Shown here: positions 1 through 6,992 of the stretch, in pieces
Layout: each line of letters begins with the position of its first letter
How positions within the stretch are numbered: the stretch's first letter is position 1
DNA from: Deltaproteobacteria bacterium
GTDB lineage: Bacteria; Bdellovibrionota_C; UBA2361; JAAYZI01
Assembly: GCA_012514925.1 (NCBI GenBank)
Contig: JAAYZI010000008.1
Span: 1-7,713 of the forward strand
Length of the DNA: 7,713 bases
Reading direction: 5' to 3'
Made by a program: the position numbers and the translations under genes
The notes under the pieces: generated by a model
Told to the model about the DNA's origin: nothing
The model's database searches: none
Seen by the model: only the letters and a program-made list of their open reading frames with translations

Positions 1-115
1 CAGTCGCCCCGATTACTTTCTCCGGAGAAAGTGAGATTTTACCGCCCAGGCTGAAAACAAAATTGCATGGTCAATTGCGTAATCAACCCCATGTGTGAAC
101 GGTCACCGGTATCCT
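1..115 (+). repeat. Intergenic repeat element, copy A (first of two tandem copies)
   Basis: First of two near-identical tandem units with a 115-bp period (second at 116-225). By eye they differ at roughly 8 positions over the first 100 or so bases. The unit contains an 18-bp perfect palindrome ACTTTCTCCGGAGAAAGT at 15-32, then TACCGCCC at 40-47, an A-rich stretch, and ends with GTGAACGGTCACCGG at 95-109. It holds no open reading frame. It lies beyond the 3' end of glgX and starts at the window edge, so further units may exist upstream. A third copy occurs inverted at about 2490-2603. I do not recognise the family; it behaves like a dispersed intergenic repeat of the REP/ERIC/MITE kind. Confidence 0.85.
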
Positions 116-225
116 CAGTCGCCCCGATTACTTTCTCCAGAGAAAGTGAGATTTTACCGCCCAGGCTGAAAACAAAACTGCATGGTCAATTGCTTAATCA
201 ATTTCATGCGTGAACAGTTCCCTTT
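116..225 (+). repeat. Intergenic repeat element, copy B (second tandem copy)
   Basis: Second tandem unit, offset by exactly 115 bp from copy A. Its palindrome at 130-147 has one central change (CTCCAGAG instead of CTCCGGAG). The tail GTGAACAGTTCCC at 210-222 is more diverged than in copy A and similarity then fades. It ends about 40 bp from the glgX stop codon. No coding potential is visible in it. Confidence 0.85.
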
Positions 226-240
226 GCATTTAACCGCGGA

Positions 241-268
241 TAGCCCGGCGCAGCGAAAATCTGGGCTA
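241..268 (-). terminator. Possible weak hairpin at the end of glgX
   Basis: A 6-bp inverted repeat TAGCCC (241-246) / GGGCTA (263-268) encloses a 16-nt loop and overlaps the glgX TAG stop codon (266-268). No T-run follows on the minus strand, so it is not a textbook intrinsic terminator. The only other candidates for ending glgX transcription are the palindromes in the tandem repeats at 130-147 and 15-32. Confidence 0.3.
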
Positions 269-2383
269 GGAAGGCTTTTGTGAAGACGGATTGGGAAAAA
301 AGTTCAGTTCTGAATTGTCCGTAGTGCTGCAAGCCATAAGTACCACCACGGTGCGCGGCTGCACGTTGTAACTCTCGGCGTTTATCAGCGGTGCCTGGTC
401 CCACTCGTTGATGTCGTGTGGGGGCTCACGAAAGGTGTCTATCCATAAGCGCCAACTCTCTCCCAAAGTCTGCAGTACTGGCGGAAGTTCAAATGTCAGC
501 GGTTCGTGCCAGGCGTTAAACATCAGGTGAAAGAGCAGTCCACTGTGGGGATTGTGGGCTGAATAGGCCAGACTATGGGAAAAGTGCCCCCAGTCGGGCT
601 GGTTAAGCTTGGTGCCGTGCCAGCGGATTAGGGCTTGGCTGAGCAGGGCGTTTAGCGAGAGCCCGGTATCCTCGACGGTGGTATTTCGATGAATGCGGTA
701 ATGGATAAGGTGCTTTACAAAGCGGTGCAGTCCGGGATGTTTATCCACCAACCTCCAATCAAACCAGCTTATCTCGTTGTCTTGGCAGTAAGCGTTGTTA
801 TTGCCTTGCTGGGTGCGGCGCACCTCATCTCCCATTAGCAGCATGGGAGTGCCAAACGAGAGTAAGGTAACGGCATAAAAGTTTTTGATCTGGCGGCTTC
901 GTAGCCGTTCAATGCCGGGATCATCGGTGGGTCCCTCGAAACCGCAATTCCAACTGCGGTTATCGTTGTGGCCGTCTTGGTTATTCTCACGGTTGGCGTC
1001 GTTGTGCTTAACATTATAGGAAACCAGGTCGTTTAAGGTGAAACCGTCGTGACAAGTTACAAAGTTAATGCTCTGTTCCGGCTCGCGCTCTTCATGTCCG
1101 TATAGATCCGGGCTGGCCATCAAGCGCTTTGGCATGATCGCCGTGCTGCCGTGGTCTCCGCGGACAAAACTCCGCACATCATCTCTGAAATGACCGTTCC
1201 ATTCTTTCCAGCTATCTCCTAAAAAAGTGCCGACTTGATAGAGTCCGGCTGCGTCCCAGGCTTCTGCGATCAACTTTACTCCTGCCAGAACGGGATCAGA
1301 CTCAATATCCCAGAGCACCGGCGGATTTTCAGACGGTCGCCCTCGCTCATCACGCGCAAGGATCGAGGCTAGATCGAAGCGGAAACCATCCACATGCATC
1401 TCACGCACCCAGTAGTGCAGGCTGTGGATAATCATGCGGCGCACGATCGACTGATTGGCGTTAAGGGTGTTGCCTGTGCCGGTGTAGTTGGCGTAGCTGC
1501 TGCGATCCTCGCCTAGTATGTAATAAGCGCTGTTTTCAAAGCCGCGAAAGCAAAAGGTAGGTCCGAACTCATCGTTCTCGCTAGTGTGATTATAAACCAC
1601 ATCCAAGATCACCTCTATTCCGGCGCGGTGCAGAGCTTTGACCATATCGCGAAATTCATTCATCGGGCCGCGCGGATCAGGATCAGAACTGTACCCGCTA
1701 TGCGGCGCAAAGAAAGAGACCGGCGAATAGCCCCAATAATTGACTAAACCGGGAGGGGCGTCTTGGGGATCAAACTGGAAGATCGGCATCAGCTCTACCG
1801 CAGTTATGCCCAAATCTTGAAGATATGGAATCTTTTCGATTAGTCCGGCGTAGGTCCCAAGTTTGTCGGGGCGTAAACCCGAGCTGGGGTGACGCGTAAA
1901 ACCTCCAACATGCATCTCGTAAATAACTGTCTTCGAAAAAGGATGTCGTGGTGGGGTGTCATCTTCCCAGTCATAGGTGCGTGGATCGGCCACGACGCTC
2001 TTCATGGCTGTCGCAGTGTTGTCCCCGGGCAGGGAGGCGGCGCGGCGGCTGTATTTGGCCGGGACTGCCACTGCGCGTCCGTAAGGATCTAGGAGCAGCT
2101 TTTGCGGATCGAAACGCATCCCCAAGGCAGGCTCAAAAGGACCGTGCACACGGTAGCCGTATATCTGTCCGGGTTTAATCTTGGGAACGAAACAGTGCCA
2201 ATAATGGTAGGTGCGATGTTCTTGTTGGCTCAGGTGTATGGTGGCTGAGGGCGTGGCGTCATCAACACCGTTAAAGAGAAGCAGATCCACCGCCTGGGCG
2301 TTCTTAGAAAAAACAGCAAAATTTACACCATCGGGGTGGACGATAGCTCCAAGCGGAAAAGTTTTGCCTCTAGATATATTCAT
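266..2383 (-). CDS. glgX: Glycogen debranching enzyme GlgX (GH13, isoamylase type)
   Basis: Cytoplasmic GH13 enzyme hydrolysing alpha-1,6 branches of phosphorylase-limit glycogen, the partner step to the glgP product. From the ATG at 2383 it has 705 residues. An N-terminal CBM48-like domain (RGKTFPLGA...GVNFAVFS, about residues 5-95) precedes the catalytic barrel. All four GH13 regions are intact: DVVYNH (261-266), GFRFD with nucleophile D337, AEAWD with acid/base E374, and TCHD with H445/D446. The GlgX hallmark GTPMLLMGDE...RTQQGNNNAYCQDNEISW is at about 511-540. Length is slightly above E. coli GlgX (about 657), with a low-complexity tail after the C-terminal beta domain. The start is uncertain: the ATG fits the family N-terminus but has a weak ribosome site. 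An in-frame TTG (2443) and a CTG (2419) preceded by GGAGGA would add 20 or 12 residues. It has its own 230-290 bp upstream region, separate from glgP. Confidence 0.95.
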   Translation of the reverse strand: MNISRGKTFPLGAIVHPDGVNFAVFSKNAQAVDLLLFNGVDDATPSATIHLSQQEHRTYHYWHCFVPKIKPGQIYGYRVHGPFEPALGMRFDPQKLLLDPYGRAVAVPAKYSRRAASLPGDNTATAMKSVVADPRTYDWEDDTPPRHPFSKTVIYEMHVGGFTRHPSSGLRPDKLGTYAGLIEKIPYLQDLGITAVELMPIFQFDPQDAPPGLVNYWGYSPVSFFAPHSGYSSDPDPRGPMNEFRDMVKALHRAGIEVILDVVYNHTSENDEFGPTFCFRGFENSAYYILGEDRSSYANYTGTGNTLNANQSIVRRMIIHSLHYWVREMHVDGFRFDLASILARDERGRPSENPPVLWDIESDPVLAGVKLIAEAWDAAGLYQVGTFLGDSWKEWNGHFRDDVRSFVRGDHGSTAIMPKRLMASPDLYGHEEREPEQSINFVTCHDGFTLNDLVSYNVKHNDANRENNQDGHNDNRSWNCGFEGPTDDPGIERLRSRQIKNFYAVTLLSFGTPMLLMGDEVRRTQQGNNNAYCQDNEISWFDWRLVDKHPGLHRFVKHLIHYRIHRNTTVEDTGLSLNALLSQALIRWHGTKLNQPDWGHFSHSLAYSAHNPHSGLLFHLMFNAWHEPLTFELPPVLQTLGESWRLWIDTFREPPHDINEWDQAPLINAESYNVQPRTVVVLMACSTTDNSELNFFPNPSSQKPS

Positions 2384-2416
2384 AGTCAGTGAAGCGCCTT
2401 TAGGCCATAAATATGC

Positions 2417-2429
2417 CAGAGAATCCTCC
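2417..2429 (-). promoter_or_regulatory. GGAGGA ribosome-site-like motif ahead of an in-frame CTG of glgX
   Basis: On the minus strand GGAGGA (2429-2424) is followed after four bases by CTG (2419-2417) in the glgX frame. It is the best Shine-Dalgarno match upstream of glgX, but it is about 40 nt from the ATG at 2383, too far to serve it, and it lies inside the extension that would start at TTG 2443. Either glgX starts at CTG, which is rare, or the motif is fortuitous. Confidence 0.35.
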
Positions 2430-2489
2430 GGGATTACAGTCAACCACTCGAATGAATTTCAGTATCCGTGTAATGTAATTTTAAAAACA

Positions 2490-2603
2490 CCGCAAGCGTT
2501 CACGTACGGAATTGATTATGCAATTTTATTTTCAGCTTAAGCGCGGTAACGTGGGGTCTTCACTTTCTCCGGAGAAAGTAATCTCCATGTGAACGGTTGC
2601 CGG
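2490..2603 (-). repeat. Intergenic repeat element, copy C (inverted, with imperfect inverted ends)
   Basis: Read on the minus strand this is a diverged full-length copy of the units at 1-225: GATTAC plus the same 18-bp palindrome (2579-2562), then TTACCGC, then GCTGAAAATAAAATTGCAT, AATCAA and GTGAAC. A 23-bp stretch (2561-2583) is the exact reverse complement of 11-33. The two ends form an imperfect inverted repeat: GTGAACGGTTGCCGG (2589-2603, plus strand) against CCGCAAGCGTTCAC (2490-2503). Total length, about 114 bp, equals the period of copies A/B. It occupies most of the glgP-glgX spacer, so glgX transcripts starting upstream of it would carry it in their leader. Confidence 0.75.
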
Positions 2604-2619
2604 ATACAAAACATCGTTT

Positions 2620-2647
2620 CAGGAGGGCGTGTATAATACGCCCCCTG
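2620..2647 (-). terminator. Hairpin downstream of glgP, probable end of the argG-argH-glgP unit
   Basis: On the minus strand CAGG-GGGCGT pairs with ACGCCC-U-CCTG around a 7-nt AT-rich loop: ten base pairs with one bulged U, mostly G-C. It begins 27 nt after the glgP stop. The following sequence, GAAACGATGTTTTG, has only a short T-run about nine bases later, so termination may be inefficient or Rho-assisted. The hairpin may also protect the mRNA 3' end. Confidence 0.55.
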
Positions 2648-2673
2648 TACACCTAACCTTACCGCCAGTTTGG

Positions 2674-4275
2674 CTACTTCTTAAGGTAGATGAGCTTGTA
2701 GTACTCCTTTACCATCCTGGCTGCGGAAAACTTCTCCTGCGACATCTTAATGCTGGCTTTCATCATCTTAATCCACTTCTCCCTGTTACGGTAGTAGGTG
2801 GGAATGACCTCACGCCGCAGTACCCTGTACAGCGAGGCTGAATCATTTTTGTCTGCATTCGGTCCCTCGTAGCCGTCGCCAATTTGCCAGCCCGTAACTC
2901 CGTGGCGGCAACCCTCTGGCCACCAACCGTCAAGCACGCTTAGATTCAAGACTCCATTCATAGCGGCCTTCATGCCAGAGGTGCCACTGGCTTCCATAGG
3001 GCGTATAGGGTTGTTAAGCCAGACATCGCAACCGCTTGTAAGCAGTCTCCCAATTTGGATGTTGTAGTTTGGAAGGAACACGACGTTCTTGGGGAAGCGT
3101 CGGGAGAGCTTGAAGAGGTTTTCGACTATGGCCTTGCCCTGCAGATCGTTCGGATGTGCCTTGCCGGAAAAGACGATTTGCAGTTTGTCCGCCTTAAGCA
3201 GGTCGCCTATCACTTTCTTGTCTCGAAAGATAAGATCGGCGCGCTTATACCCCGCGGCGCGGCGACCGAAACCTATTAACAGCGTCTCAGCCTGCAGCTC
3301 AACGCCGCTTAGACGTTTCACTTCAGAGATTAGATCCTGCTTGGCCTTCATGTGCGCTTGCCACAAATCGCCTTTACCCGTCATGGCTTTAATTATGCGC
3401 TTGTCTTGCCAGCTGCCGTTATGCACGCCGTTTGTAATCGAGATAATCTTGGCAGCGCCGCGCACTCCCTTCCACATGCGCCTTGCGGTTTTGCCGTGGA
3501 GCTTGGCTACGGCGTTGGCGCGTTTTGCCAGGCGCAGCCCCGCCACAGTCATGCCGAAGGGATCTCCTCCGATTTGGCACATCTCTTCGTAGCTTAAGCC
3601 ATTATAGGCGCCCATGTACTGTAGCAGTTTGTGCTCGTGCACTTCATTTCCTGCTGGCACGGGTGTATGCGTAGTAAAAACAATTTGACGGCGGGTCTGA
3701 GCCCAAGCTTTATCGAAAGTAAGCCCTCCCTCCATTTTTTTACGGATCAGTTCCGTTCCGGCCAGCACTGGGTGGCTATCGTTAAAATGGTAAATGTCAG
3801 GGTGAATTTTTAGCTTTTGCAGCGCCCTCACGCCACCGATCCCCAGGATCATCTCCTGCGCGATGCGTTCTTCGCCAAACCAGCCGTAGAGCTGGCCGGT
3901 AATCAGAGAGTCGGCATTTCTCGGCAGATTGGCGTCTAAAAGGTAGAGCGGTACATTCCCGTACTTGGTGCATTTCCAAACTTTGCAGCGTAGCGGGCGG
4001 CCGCGGATCTGCAAATCGACTGTTACCTTAGTGTCGCGGAGAAAATCATAGCGCTGCTCGCTAAAACAATCGTGTAGTTTGCCGTCAATTAAAAGCTGCT
4101 CAACATACCCTTGGCGCCAGAGGATTCCGACTCCGACCATTGGATAACCACCGTCCTTAGCGGCTTTTAAGATGTCGCCGGCTAGGATTCCAAGCCCGCC
4201 GGAGTAAATCTTAAAGTCCTGATGCAGGCCAAACTCCATGCAAAAATATGCAACAAGGGGCTTATGCTTTTTCAT
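2674..4275 (-). CDS. glgP: Alpha-glucan (glycogen/starch) phosphorylase, short GT35 form
   Basis: PLP-dependent enzyme cleaving terminal alpha-1,4 glucose from glycogen or maltodextrin with phosphate to give glucose-1-phosphate; cytoplasmic. The 533-residue product starts with the motif typical of the archaeal/bacterial short phosphorylases: YFCMEFG (10-16) and YSGGLGILAGD (24-34). It continues with HFNDSHP (163-169), TTHTPVPAGNE (201-211), an R-x-x-x-YKRA segment (339-346), FSGKAHPND (369-377) and EASGTSGMKAAMNG (428-441), in which K436 is the expected PLP-linked lysine. It lacks the extra N-terminal region (DUF3417) found in about 850-residue relatives such as the mycobacterial enzyme, and is much shorter than E. 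coli MalP/GlgP. The ATG has a good site, GGAG (4284-4281), five bases ahead. The gene lies 22 bp after argH, so it is probably co-transcribed with argG-argH. Exact chain-length preference cannot be read from the sequence. Confidence 0.94.
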   Translation of the reverse strand: MKKHKPLVAYFCMEFGLHQDFKIYSGGLGILAGDILKAAKDGGYPMVGVGILWRQGYVEQLLIDGKLHDCFSEQRYDFLRDTKVTVDLQIRGRPLRCKVWKCTKYGNVPLYLLDANLPRNADSLITGQLYGWFGEERIAQEMILGIGGVRALQKLKIHPDIYHFNDSHPVLAGTELIRKKMEGGLTFDKAWAQTRRQIVFTTHTPVPAGNEVHEHKLLQYMGAYNGLSYEEMCQIGGDPFGMTVAGLRLAKRANAVAKLHGKTARRMWKGVRGAAKIISITNGVHNGSWQDKRIIKAMTGKGDLWQAHMKAKQDLISEVKRLSGVELQAETLLIGFGRRAAGYKRADLIFRDKKVIGDLLKADKLQIVFSGKAHPNDLQGKAIVENLFKLSRRFPKNVVFLPNYNIQIGRLLTSGCDVWLNNPIRPMEASGTSGMKAAMNGVLNLSVLDGWWPEGCRHGVTGWQIGDGYEGPNADKNDSASLYRVLRREVIPTYYRNREKWIKMMKASIKMSQEKFSAARMVKEYYKLIYLKK

Positions 4276-4280
4276 ATATG

Positions 4281-4284
4281 CTCC
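4281..4284 (-). promoter_or_regulatory. Ribosome binding site of glgP
   Basis: GGAG on the minus strand, five bases before the ATG at 4275, in the 22-bp argH-glgP spacer. It fixes the glgP start. There is no room for a separate promoter in the spacer itself. Confidence 0.7.
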
Positions 4285-4297
4285 ATATATTTTATTG

Positions 4298-5662
4298 TTA
4301 GTTAGCTAGTGCGGCCATAGCGGCTCTAAAAGGGTTTTCAAGCTGAGCCAGCCGATTTGTAACGGCTAGGTGGCGCGCTTGCGTGGTTTGCAGCAGTTTG
4401 GGGTCGTCGGGCGCTCCGTCGTGGGTCTTAACGCCCAAGAAACGATGCAGGTCCTCTCTTGACAAACCGGGGATCTCTTCCTTGACTTTGCGATAAGCGT
4501 CCCGGAAGGGCATCCCTTCGGCTACGTATTTGTTTGCGATATCGGTCGAAAATATTTCAGGGGTTAGAGCCTGGCGGCACCGCTCGACATCTACGTCTAA
4601 TGCGGCCACAAGCTCATTCATAATCTGCACGGAAGCCTGCGCGATCTCAAATCCCTTTAGTAGAGGTTCTTTGGTCATTTGAAAATCGCGGTGGTACCCA
4701 GATGGTAGAGCCATGCAAGTTTGTAGCACTTGGGCGTGCAGCGCAGCCAGTACGCGCGCCTTGGCGCGTAGTAGTTCTAAGACGTCGGGGTTTTTCTTTT
4801 GCGGCATGATCGAGGAGCCTGTGCAAAATTCTTCTGGGATGCGAAGGTAACCCAGCTCGGGTTGTGAAAAAAAGATCACGTCCGAGGCGAGTTTGCTTAG
4901 ATCCAGCATAAACATGCTGAGTGCTGAAAGCAGTCCGGCTTCGTTCTTGCCACGGCTGTTTTGGCAGTACATCACGTTGCCCTGCACCCGTGCAAAGCCT
5001 AAAAGCTCCGCCGTAAGCCTACGATCAAGCGGCAAACTTGTGCCGTAGCTTGCGGCGCTGCCAAGCGGGGAACTATCGGCAAGCTCCACGGTGTCAAGCA
5101 AAATGGCGCAATCATCTAACAGTGACTCGGCAAAGGACGCGCTCCAGAGGGGCAAACTGGAGGGCATGGCTTTTTGCATATGAGTATAGCCAGGCAGGGG
5201 ATGAGGGTGTTTTTGCGCAAAGTCCAGAAGGGTTTGTGCCAGGGCGAGTGCGGCGCGCGTTACGGAGAATGCGGCGTCTTTGCTGAAAAGTTTTATTGCC
5301 ACAAGCACCTGGTCGTTGCGTGATCTGCCGCTGTGAATCTTTTTTCCGGCGTCTCCAAGTTTTTTGGTGAGGTAGTTTTCAATAGCGGTGTGACAGTCTT
5401 CATCTTGGGGTGAGATTGAGAACTTACCTAGCTGGATCTGATCTAAGACCTCTTTTAATTCACGCTGTATGTTGGCAAGCTCGGTTGAGCTAAGAATTCC
5501 AATTTTTTCCAGCATTGTGGCGTGAGCTATCGAGGCCAGGACGTCCCAGCGCGCCAGGTCAAGGTCTAAAACCCAATCTGAACCCACAGTGTAGGATTCA
5601 ACCAGTGCACAAAGGGCAGACGCGCTTTGGTCCTCTAATCCGGACGCCTTCCACAGCTTCAT
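4298..5662 (-). CDS. argH: Argininosuccinate lyase
   Basis: Final step of arginine synthesis: argininosuccinate to arginine + fumarate; a cytoplasmic homotetramer of the fumarase/aspartase superfamily. The 454 residues match the usual length (about 450-470). Visible motifs are ASIAHATMLEKIGIL (43-57), HTAIENYL (91-98), IHSGRSRNDQV (109-119), GYTHMQKAMP (158-167, catalytic H161), and the superfamily signature GSSIMPQKKNPD (282-293), whose serines carry the mobile-loop catalytic residue. The N-terminus reads W-K-x-S-G...YTVGSDWVLDLDLARWD rather than the LWGGRF start of E. coli ArgH. From memory this is closer to the Bacteroidetes/archaeal-like subtype. The ATG overlaps the argG TGA as ATGA (4 bp), with AGGG about ten bases ahead inside argG, indicating translational coupling. 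No frameshift or missing catalytic residue is seen. Confidence 0.96.
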   Translation of the reverse strand: MKLWKASGLEDQSASALCALVESYTVGSDWVLDLDLARWDVLASIAHATMLEKIGILSSTELANIQRELKEVLDQIQLGKFSISPQDEDCHTAIENYLTKKLGDAGKKIHSGRSRNDQVLVAIKLFSKDAAFSVTRAALALAQTLLDFAQKHPHPLPGYTHMQKAMPSSLPLWSASFAESLLDDCAILLDTVELADSSPLGSAASYGTSLPLDRRLTAELLGFARVQGNVMYCQNSRGKNEAGLLSALSMFMLDLSKLASDVIFFSQPELGYLRIPEEFCTGSSIMPQKKNPDVLELLRAKARVLAALHAQVLQTCMALPSGYHRDFQMTKEPLLKGFEIAQASVQIMNELVAALDVDVERCRQALTPEIFSTDIANKYVAEGMPFRDAYRKVKEEIPGLSREDLHRFLGVKTHDGAPDDPKLLQTTQARHLAVTNRLAQLENPFRAAMAALAN

Positions 5663-6909
5663 TGGGCGTTTTCCCTGATCTTTTGGTTGGCAAGTTTCAT
5701 TTGCAAGCTGTACAGCTCGATAAAACTAGCGGAGCAGTTTTGGTTGAAGCTGTAGTCTTTCATAAATGTGGCTAGTTTGTCGTCGTAAATTGCGTACGGG
5801 GACTCGAGCGCTACAACCTCCGCCTTGCCCTTGAATAATTTAACCTTGACGGTGCCATTTACTCGCTGATTGAGATTGGCACAGAAGGCGTTGAGATCCC
5901 CCATAAGAGGGTCAAACCATTGGGCACCGTAGCACAGCTCTCCCCATTTAAGGTCGACGATAGCCTTAAATTCATTCTCAAGGCGGGTCGAAACCAGCGC
6001 TTCGAGTTTTCTGTGGGCGGAGATGATAATTTCGGCGCCGGGATGCTCATAGATCCCTCGCACTTTGAGCCCCACCACCCGGTCTTCAACCATGTACTTT
6101 ACGCCGACTCCATGTTTGGCACCTAGCAGATTGGCTTCTTTAATCAAACTGGCAAGCTTCATGCTTTTGCCATTTATGGCCACCGGCAATCCCTCTTTAA
6201 AGGTGATCTCGACCATCTCGGGTTTGTCAGGGGTTTTCTCAATAGGGGTCACGGTGAGAAACTGATCGATTTTAGGAACGGTGCTAATATCTTCAATCTC
6301 GCCAGATTCCCAAGTCACGCCCCACATATTGTCGTCAGAAGAGTAGGGGAAGTCATGCCGTACCGGCACTTCAATGCCGTGCTGTTGGGCGTAGTCCAAC
6401 TCTTCTTCCCGCCCCAAAGCCCACTCCCGCACTGTCGCAATGATTTTAATATCCGGTTTGAGCGCCAAACATGCGGCTTCGATGCGAATCTGATCATTTC
6501 CTTTGCCAGTGCAGCCGTGCGCAATCGCGTCCGCTTTTTCCTGAGCCGCAACTTCAATCGCCTTTTCGGCGATGAGGTAGCGCGAGATCGTACTAATATA
6601 ATAGTCGTACTGATAGGTGCCATTTGCCTTAATCGCATAGCTTAAGTAGCGATCCGCAAATTCATCCCTCACATCTAAGAGGTAGGCCGCTTTAGCGCCG
6701 AGTGCCAGAGCCTTCTTCTGGATGGCCTTAAGATCGTCCACCTGCTGGCCTAGATCCAACGTCAGGGTGACTACTTCGATCTGATACTCGTCTTGGATCC
6801 ATTTTAAGATGCAGCTTGTATCCAAGCCACCGGAGTAAAGCAAAACGGCTCGTTTGACGGAACCTTTTTCAGCCTCGTAAGATGACACTTTCTGGTACGA
6901 CTTGGACAT
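5659..6909 (-). CDS. argG: Argininosuccinate synthase
   Basis: ATP-dependent condensation of citrulline and aspartate to argininosuccinate, the step before ArgH; cytoplasmic, homotetrameric. From the ATG at 6909 the product has 416 residues, close to the usual 400-450. The PP-loop SGGLDTS is at 26-32, followed by HGCTGKGNDQ (131-140), TVREW...REEELDYAQQHGIEVPV (159-183), YSSDDNMWG (189-197) and KVRGIYEHPG (282-291); the last two are variant forms of the family's Y-S-x-D-x-N-x-W-G and K-x-RG-Y-E-x-PG motifs. The ATG is chosen because GGAGGAG ends three bases before it. The frame stays open upstream to a TTG at 7050, with in-frame ATGs at 7017, 7005 and 6993, giving a possible 28-47 residue extension made partly of a 15-bp repeat. 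It is first gene of the argG-argH-glgP unit; its last four bases overlap argH. Confidence 0.96.
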   Translation of the reverse strand: MSKSYQKVSSYEAEKGSVKRAVLLYSGGLDTSCILKWIQDEYQIEVVTLTLDLGQQVDDLKAIQKKALALGAKAAYLLDVRDEFADRYLSYAIKANGTYQYDYYISTISRYLIAEKAIEVAAQEKADAIAHGCTGKGNDQIRIEAACLALKPDIKIIATVREWALGREEELDYAQQHGIEVPVRHDFPYSSDDNMWGVTWESGEIEDISTVPKIDQFLTVTPIEKTPDKPEMVEITFKEGLPVAINGKSMKLASLIKEANLLGAKHGVGVKYMVEDRVVGLKVRGIYEHPGAEIIISAHRKLEALVSTRLENEFKAIVDLKWGELCYGAQWFDPLMGDLNAFCANLNQRVNGTVKVKLFKGKAEVVALESPYAIYDDKLATFMKDYSFNQNCSASFIELYSLQMKLANQKIRENAQ

Positions 6910-6992
6910 GGTCTCCTCCAAAATGGTTTTCTCCAAAAGTGGTTTTCCCCAAAAATGGGTCCCCAAAAGTGGTTCCCCAAAAAATAGCGGCA
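6910..6992 (-). repeat. 15-bp imperfect tandem repeat in the argG leader
   Basis: Read on the minus strand, the leader is about five units such as CCACTTTTGGGGACC, CATTTTTGGGGAAAA, CCACTTTTGGAGAAA and ACCATTTTGGAGGAG. The last contains the argG ribosome site and runs into ACCATG. The units are 15 nt and in the argG frame; if translated they read PLLGT, HFWGK, PLLEK, TILEE. Each carries a GGGG or GGAG core. The array is either an amplified initiation region in the untranslated leader or part of an alternative N-terminal extension from ATG 7017, 7005 or 6993. Confidence 0.7.
6913..6919 (-). promoter_or_regulatory. Ribosome binding site of argG
   Basis: GGAGGAG on the minus strand, followed by ACC and the ATG at 6909. 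This near-perfect anti-Shine-Dalgarno match is the main reason for placing the argG start here rather than at the upstream in-frame TTG or ATGs. Confidence 0.8.

Noticed and set aside
1..225. CRISPR or integron attachment array
   Set aside because: Only two 115-bp units, similar across nearly their whole length with no unique spacer, and no cas or integrase gene in view.
2211..2540. Plus-strand 109-codon frame opposite the glgX start
   Set aside because: It runs antisense through the conserved GlgX N-terminus and into repeat copy C, with no recognisable domain or ribosome site; treated as a shadow.
3089..3592. Plus-strand 167-codon frame opposite glgP
   Set aside because: It is antisense to conserved phosphorylase sequence, rich in Arg/Ser/Pro/Ala as expected of a shadow, with no family resemblance.
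6315..6638. Minus-strand 107-codon frame within argG
   Set aside because: Arg/Leu-rich out-of-frame reading of a well-conserved ArgG segment that includes HGCTGKGNDQ; a shadow.
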